Origin: Epiperipatus broadwayi | Taxonomy: Eukaryota > Onychophora > Udeonychophora > Euonychophora > Peripatidae | Assembly: GCA_028023455.1 (NCBI GenBank) | Contig: JAQFVV010012512.1 | Span: 1,466,413-1,530,412, forward strand | Direction: 5' to 3' | Length of the DNA stretch: 64,000 nucleotides | Shown: positions 59,589-64,000 of the stretch, in pieces | Layout of the letters: each line of letters begins with the position of its first letter | Position numbering within the stretch: the first letter of the stretch is position 1 | Translations under genes and position numbers: made by a program | The notes under the pieces: model-generated | The model's input: the letters and a program-made list of their open reading frames with translations, nothing else | What the model was told of the DNA's origin: nothing | Databases searched by the model: none

Positions 59589-59865
59589 ACTATCCTCACA
59601 CACATATAGAATCAGTGCTCAGCTTTGTATTAAGAAGCAAATCTTCATTCTTTAATGGACAGGCTTCAAATTATTCCAACTCACAACTCTTCAGCCTTCC
59701 ATTTCATTGAAACAAGGGCTTTGAACATCTCATCATCAGATTTTCCATGAAATAAAAGGCTGAAGAGTTGTGAGTTGGAATAGTTTGAAGCCTGTCCATT
59801 AAAGAATGAAGATTAGCTATCTTAATATAAAGCTGAGCACTGATTTATATATGTGTGAGGATAGT

Positions 59866-59920
59866 AATCTAGACCAACTGATGAATGCTGGTTTAGCATG
59901 AAATATGTATATTGGTGATT
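59866..59920 (+). ncRNA. Hammerhead ribozyme, core and stems I and II intact
   Basis: AAUC-UAG-ACCAA (stem I), CUGAUGA, AUGCU-GGUUU-AGCAU (stem II), GAA, AUA-UG-UAU (stem III), A at the cleavage position (59,911), UUGGU-GAUU (stem I return). Every invariant core base is present. The stem II pair next to the core is A-U here and G-C at 28.75 kb, a compensatory change. Predicted cleavage is between 59,911 and 59,912. The 3 bp stem III with a 2-nt loop favours dimeric folding. Confidence 0.8.
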
Positions 59921-60069
59921 ATTTATCTTTTCAACATGTATGTCATCAGGTGAGTCAGTGATATGAGATGGCACTGACTGTAGTAGATCGCGTGAAAGTC
60001 TGAGTTCAAATATCGTAGTTTTATAAATAGAAGCATAAACTTGAATATTAAGATTCAACACAGATTGCG

Positions 60070-60795
60070 ATGCTCTGCTGCTATTAACAAAGTTAAAATA
60101 TAGAGTATTTTATCTTATGGAAATAATTATTGCAACTAAGTTAGTTCTTGTTTGACCTATTTTGTTGCACAGATATGACACTTAAATACGCTATGATGCA
60201 ATATAAAGCTACTAGAAAATTATTATTTCAAGTCTCTCCTAGTAAAATTTTTAAAAAATACAATGGCAAGATTATAAACCCAATCAATAAAGTCCTCAGC
60301 TTGCAGGTTGTCATACTATTGAATCTACCATTGAAAAATCATAACTCCGTTGGGTTGGACATATAAAAGAAAGAAAAAATGGAAGACTTTCTACAATGGT
60401 GATGTTTGATGGAGAAGTTGAACATGGGATTTATAGGAAAAGTAGATTTCGATTACATTATAAATATTATCAAAGACATTGTCAAGAAATATAAAGTCAA
60501 ATATTTCTATTGGGAGGATATGGCAGAGAATAGAATACATTGGAAATCCACATTTAATCATGATATTAAAGTATTATAGAAAAAAAGCTTTTACTCTGTT
60601 GAAACTAAAACACAACATCTGTAAAATAACAAGTAAACAAAAAATTGTACTAACCTCTTCTACATGCAGATTATATGTGGTTAAGATTTGTTTGTATAAT
60701 CATAGAATAAAATTTCTTTTAAAACAGCTCCCTGTCCTCTCCTTTTTTTATATTTTGGAATTGTTCTGGTGACATTCTTTTTAAGGGGTTGTTTA
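60070..60795 (+). pseudogene. LINE RT C-terminal fragment, sister of 27.6-28.2 kb
   Basis: Aligns with 27,500-28,215 from CTGCTGCT..TTA.CAA through the TTATTGCAACTAAGTTAG and GTTGGGTTGGACATATAAAA blocks. Decayed RWVGHI-like and basic C-terminal pieces (IVKKYKVKYFYWEDMAENR) are visible across frames. It has the same position just 3' of a hammerhead repeat. The poly-T region and TTTTGGAATTGTTCTGGTGA end the match. Confidence 0.55.
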
Positions 60796-61104
60796 TTTTA
60801 CTATTATTATAATCAATTGAATTTTAACATTATTAGTACAATGATATTCCGATAGAAAACATCTCTACTTGTTGAAATATCTAATTGTGATGTCCATATC
60901 ATGAGAACTCAATCCCAGTCAGATAAACAATAATTTACAAAAGTATATATAAGTAAGATATATTTAAGGGGAGCATTAGATCAAAAAAATCTCTCAGAGA
61001 TCAACCAGTCACTCCTTAGAGTAACTAAAATAACTACACATCAATCATATATCAAACAGCATTATAATTATAAAACTAAATAAAAGTACTCATTCAATAA
61101 ATAT
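60796..61104. other. AT-rich gap, nothing recognised
   Basis: No coding or repeat signal. Confidence 0.5.
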
Positions 61105-61510
61105 AAAATCAACAGTCCATCTTGTGGCTGGATTTGAACAGTAAAAAATATAAATCAGCAGTCAACCTTGTGACTGGATTGGAAATGGGTCTTCGGTAGA
61201 CCAGGCTAACGATTAAACCTTTCCAGCTTGGGCCATTATTTACACATAATTTAGATACACCATCTTAAGTGCTAATCCATCAGAATTTGTAATCATAAAA
61301 ACAATAATGCTGGAACATTAATACATGCTGATCATCATCAATGCTCAGGCCACATGTACTGACCAGCTATAAACTTAAATTTTAATAAGACTAAACTAAA
61401 ATCAAATGTAGTGCATGGGCTTTAAAGATTATTTTCTTTTGCACCAACCAGGATAATGATTGGTCATCTCTGGATGCCCAAAAGCACTACATACACTCAT
61501 TTCTGTTATG
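61105..61510 (+). repeat. Dispersed repeat B, copy 2
   Basis: Matches 1672-2010 in the same orientation (GTGACTGGATT.GAAA, GACCAGGCTAA, CTTAAGTGCTAATCCAT, TGATCATCATCAATGC, TGGGCTTTAAAG). Confidence 0.65.
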
Positions 61511-61710
61511 TGCTAAGAAATGATGATTTAATACAATTTTAACAATTAAATACAAGCTTATTAATAACAAAAAAAATATTAAGGTCTGCAGAATCAGGCT
61601 TATGATTTTGAATAGCATACAAAAATATATACACAACTAAAGTTATTACATTGATTTACAATCTTTCTTAATAAGTTTCTATAAATGCATGCATATATAT
61701 ATATATATGA

Positions 61711-62029
61711 CTATAGATGGCGTTATACCAAAAACACCTTCAAGCGTTTGTTTACATAAATGTCAGAGTGAGTATTTCACTATCTCTAACTTAATTTCCA
61801 CCTTCATATCATGATTTCAAGCTATTTGCTATCGTCAGTGAAGGACAGGATTAAGAAACTAGATCTAAAACACAAACTCTGAGCGCTTAAGAAACAGTTT
61901 CTATTCAGCTTGCAAGCGTGAATCTTTTAGACACATAATGTCTTCAAACTCAGCATCACATGCCAGATATCTACATGGGTCTGATATCAGTTCAGCATCA
62001 CCACATAGTAGAAGTCTCTGCAATATATA
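61711..62029 (-). repeat. Inverted partial copy of the ~395 bp repeat
   Basis: Reverse-orientation copy of the tandem unit that follows, starting CTATAGATGGCGTTATACCA and meeting the first direct unit head to head at CTGCAATATATATTCACGC. Confidence 0.9.
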
Positions 62030-63075
62030 TTCACGCTTGCAAGCTGAATAGAAACTGTTTCTTAAGCGCTCAGAGTTTGTGTTTTAGATCTAGTTTCTTA
62101 ATCCTGTCCTTCACTGACGATAGCAAATAGCTTGAAATCATGATATGAAGGTGGAAATTAAATTAGAGATAGTGAAATACTCACTCTGACGTTTATGTAA
62201 ACAAACGCTTGAAGGTGTTTTTGGTATAACGCCATCTACAGTCATAAATACAAGCGTATGCAAGTTTTTAACTTGTGTTTTTTGTTCTTCATAAATGTAC
62301 CTTTGAGGTCTTTCTTGCAATGATATATATTGCAGAGACTTCTACTATGTGGTGATGCTGAACTGATATCAGACCCATGTAGCTATCTGGCATGCGATGC
62401 TGAGTTTGAAGACATTACGTGTCTAAAAGATTCACGCTTGCAAGCTGAATAGAAACTGTTTCTTAAGCGCTCAGAGTTTGTGTTTTAGATCTAGTTTCTT
62501 AATCTTATCCTTCACTGATGATAGCTTGAAATCATGATATGAAGGTGAAAATTAAGTTAGAGATAGTGAAATATTCGCTCTGACGTTTACGTAAACAAAC
62601 GCTTGAAGGTGTTTTTGGTATAACGCCATCTATAGTCATAAATACAAGCGTATGCAAGTTTTTAACTTGTGTTTTTTGTTTTTCATAAATGTACCTTTGA
62701 GGTCTTTCTTGCAATGATATATATTGCAGAGACTTCTACTATGTGGTGATGCTGAACTGATATCAGACCCATGTAGCTATCTGGCATGCGATGCTGAGTT
62801 TGAAGGCATTGTGTGTCTAAAAGATTCACGCTTGCAAGCTGAATAGAAACTGTTTCTTAAGCGCTCAGAGTTTGTGTTTTAGATCTAGTTTCTTAATCCT
62901 GTCCTTCACTGACAATAGCAAATAGCTTGAAATCATGATACGAAGGTGGAAATTGTTAGAGATAGTGAAATACTCGCTCTGACGTTTATGTAAACAAACG
63001 CTTGAAGGTGTTTTTGGTATAACGCCATCTATAGTCATAAATACAAGCGTATGCAAGTTTTTAACTTAGGTTTTT
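62030..63075 (+). repeat. Tandem ~395 bp repeat, 2.6 units
   Basis: Units start TTCACGCTTGCAAGCTGAAT at 62,030, 62,431 and 62,825 (spacings 401 and 394 bp). The third is truncated at ~63,075 by an AT repeat. Units are highly similar. The minus-strand frames of ~60 residues recurring in each unit (MQERPQRYIYE..) are repeat shadows, though they stay open in two units. It contains CTTGAAGGTGTTTTTGGTATAACGCCATCTAT. Class unknown. Confidence 0.9.
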
Positions 63076-64000
63076 TGTTTTTCATATATATATATCTGTA
63101 CATAGATGTGCATTTTATGAAATACAAGGAATACATTTCAACTGATATTCAATAATGACAAAAAATAATTAAATTTTACATATATGCCCTATTTTAATTT
63201 TTACGATATTATATTTTCCTAATTAATTCCATCTGGAAAACATACAAAGAATTTCACACATATATGTGCACATAAACAAAATATAGATAAAATTTAAAAT
63301 CAATTATCAAATTCTCTTAGAGCTTTCTTTTATTCTTTTAAAAAAAAGTATAGTTAATTTCTGAGAGGTTAGAAATCTTCTTATCAGATTACCCCTTAAC
63401 TAATTATAAATGTCTTTAAATTTAAAAATACAGATTTAAAATGTCTATCAAATTAATTATTTAAAAACAACTTTATTGTAAAGGTCAGATTCATATACCT
63501 CGTTAACACACAGCAGAATTTAAACCCAGGACATGAAACTGAACACTCTAGAAGTTGCTCCCCATAAATCCCAGGTTCAAATCCAAAGTCTAAACTCCAC
63601 AGTGCCATCTACATAATAATGCATCTGATGCTACTAAAGAATAGTTTCTTGTCAGTGCCAGTGGTCAGAGAGAAACAGGAGACTCTAAATTAAAATAGCC
63701 CAAGGTTTGCCTAACAAGAACTATAGATGTGCCAAAGATACATATCAGTATATATGGTTTGTAATTTAGATCACAGGGATAAATAAAAAAGTGTAATGAA
63801 TCAATCCAAATATAATATTTATTAACATTAATTTATTAACAATGTTAGCTATACATATTTGATAACCATTTAAATTACCTTACAGTATTCCATACTTAGA
63901 TTAAGTTATTATAATGTGCCTAATTGTACTATGATAATGTAAGTATATGCAAGCTATGCAAAGCATTAAAGAAAGTGAATTAACTAATTAAAATTGTAGG
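63076..64000. other. No gene recognised to window end
   Basis: AT-rich. At ~63.57 kb CAGGTTCAAATCC resembles a pol III B box, but no tRNA fold or A box accompanies it. Confidence 0.5.

Larger units (their letters stand above)
59400..60045. repeat. ~650 bp palindrome built on the hammerhead repeat
   Basis: Arms ~59,400-59,707 and ~59,747-60,045 are inverted copies of the repeat (AGTTGTGAGTTGGAATA, CTGTCCATTAAAGAATGAAG, hammerhead, GTTTGAACTCAGACTTTCAC and complements), with a ~40 bp spacer. The arms are more diverged than those at 51.5-52.4 kb. Confidence 0.85.

Noticed and set aside
62138-63056. Three similar ~60-residue minus-strand frames
   Set aside because: They track the ~395 bp tandem repeat units and show no protein-like conservation beyond the nucleotide identity of the repeat.
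61711-63075. CRISPR-like array
   Set aside because: The unit is ~395 bp with no spacer structure, one copy is inverted, and the setting is an animal genome.

Overview
The window is AT-rich DNA from a multicellular animal, most likely an invertebrate. It has no operons or dense coding. It is packed with metazoan-type retroelements (RTE-clade LINEs, Penelope-like elements, a Ty3/gypsy-type LTR element and tRNA-derived SINEs), with long microsatellites and foldback repeats between them. A captured piece of a CEP290-like centrosome/cilium gene also points to an animal. I cannot name the species from sequence alone. No rRNA genes, functional tRNA genes or CRISPR arrays were seen.

Layout. 0-4 kb: a repeat carrying a hammerhead-ribozyme motif, a Penelope-like (PLE) fragment split by a SINE, a MITE-like foldback and a second PLE fragment. 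4-9 kb: mostly featureless, with one tiny retroposed insert. 9.3-12.5 kb: a nearly full-length RTE LINE (copy A). 12.7-14.7 kb: PLE remnant and foldbacks. 16.9-18.6 kb: LINE, hammerhead-repeat and PLE fragments. 22.4-26.7 kb: two direct copies of a ~1.9 kb non-coding unit. 26.7-28.2 kb: hammerhead repeat followed by a LINE 3' fragment. 28.6-31.5 kb: a decayed LTR retrotransposon whose RT/integrase region is replaced by an intronless CEP290-like fragment; a hammerhead repeat sits in its 5' LTR. 32.2 kb: an intact single-exon gene of unknown function. 33.9-35.5 kb: a different decayed LINE. 39.5-46.4 kb: dispersed repeats, then a PLE split by RTE copy B. 48.2-51.3 kb: another PLE, broken up by a SINE, a foldback and a GC-rich retroposon tail with 111 TAA units. 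51.5-52.4 kb: a ~900 bp palindrome built on the hammerhead repeat. 58.5 kb: a paralogue of the 32.2 kb gene. 59.4-60.8 kb: a second hammerhead palindrome plus LINE fragment. 61.7-63.1 kb: inverted and tandem ~395 bp repeats.

Only two loci look like living host-type genes: the paralogous open frames at 32.2 and 58.5 kb. They are about half identical in protein, both open, and each has an AATAAA signal about 320 bp past the stop. The strongest undescribed signal is the dispersed hammerhead family. Two copies (28.74 and 59.87 kb) keep the catalytic core with paired stems I and II, and paired bases change together between copies. The repeat is linked to a tRNA-like B box and recurs as inverted pairs. 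The second is the LTR element that appears to have captured part of a cellular mRNA.
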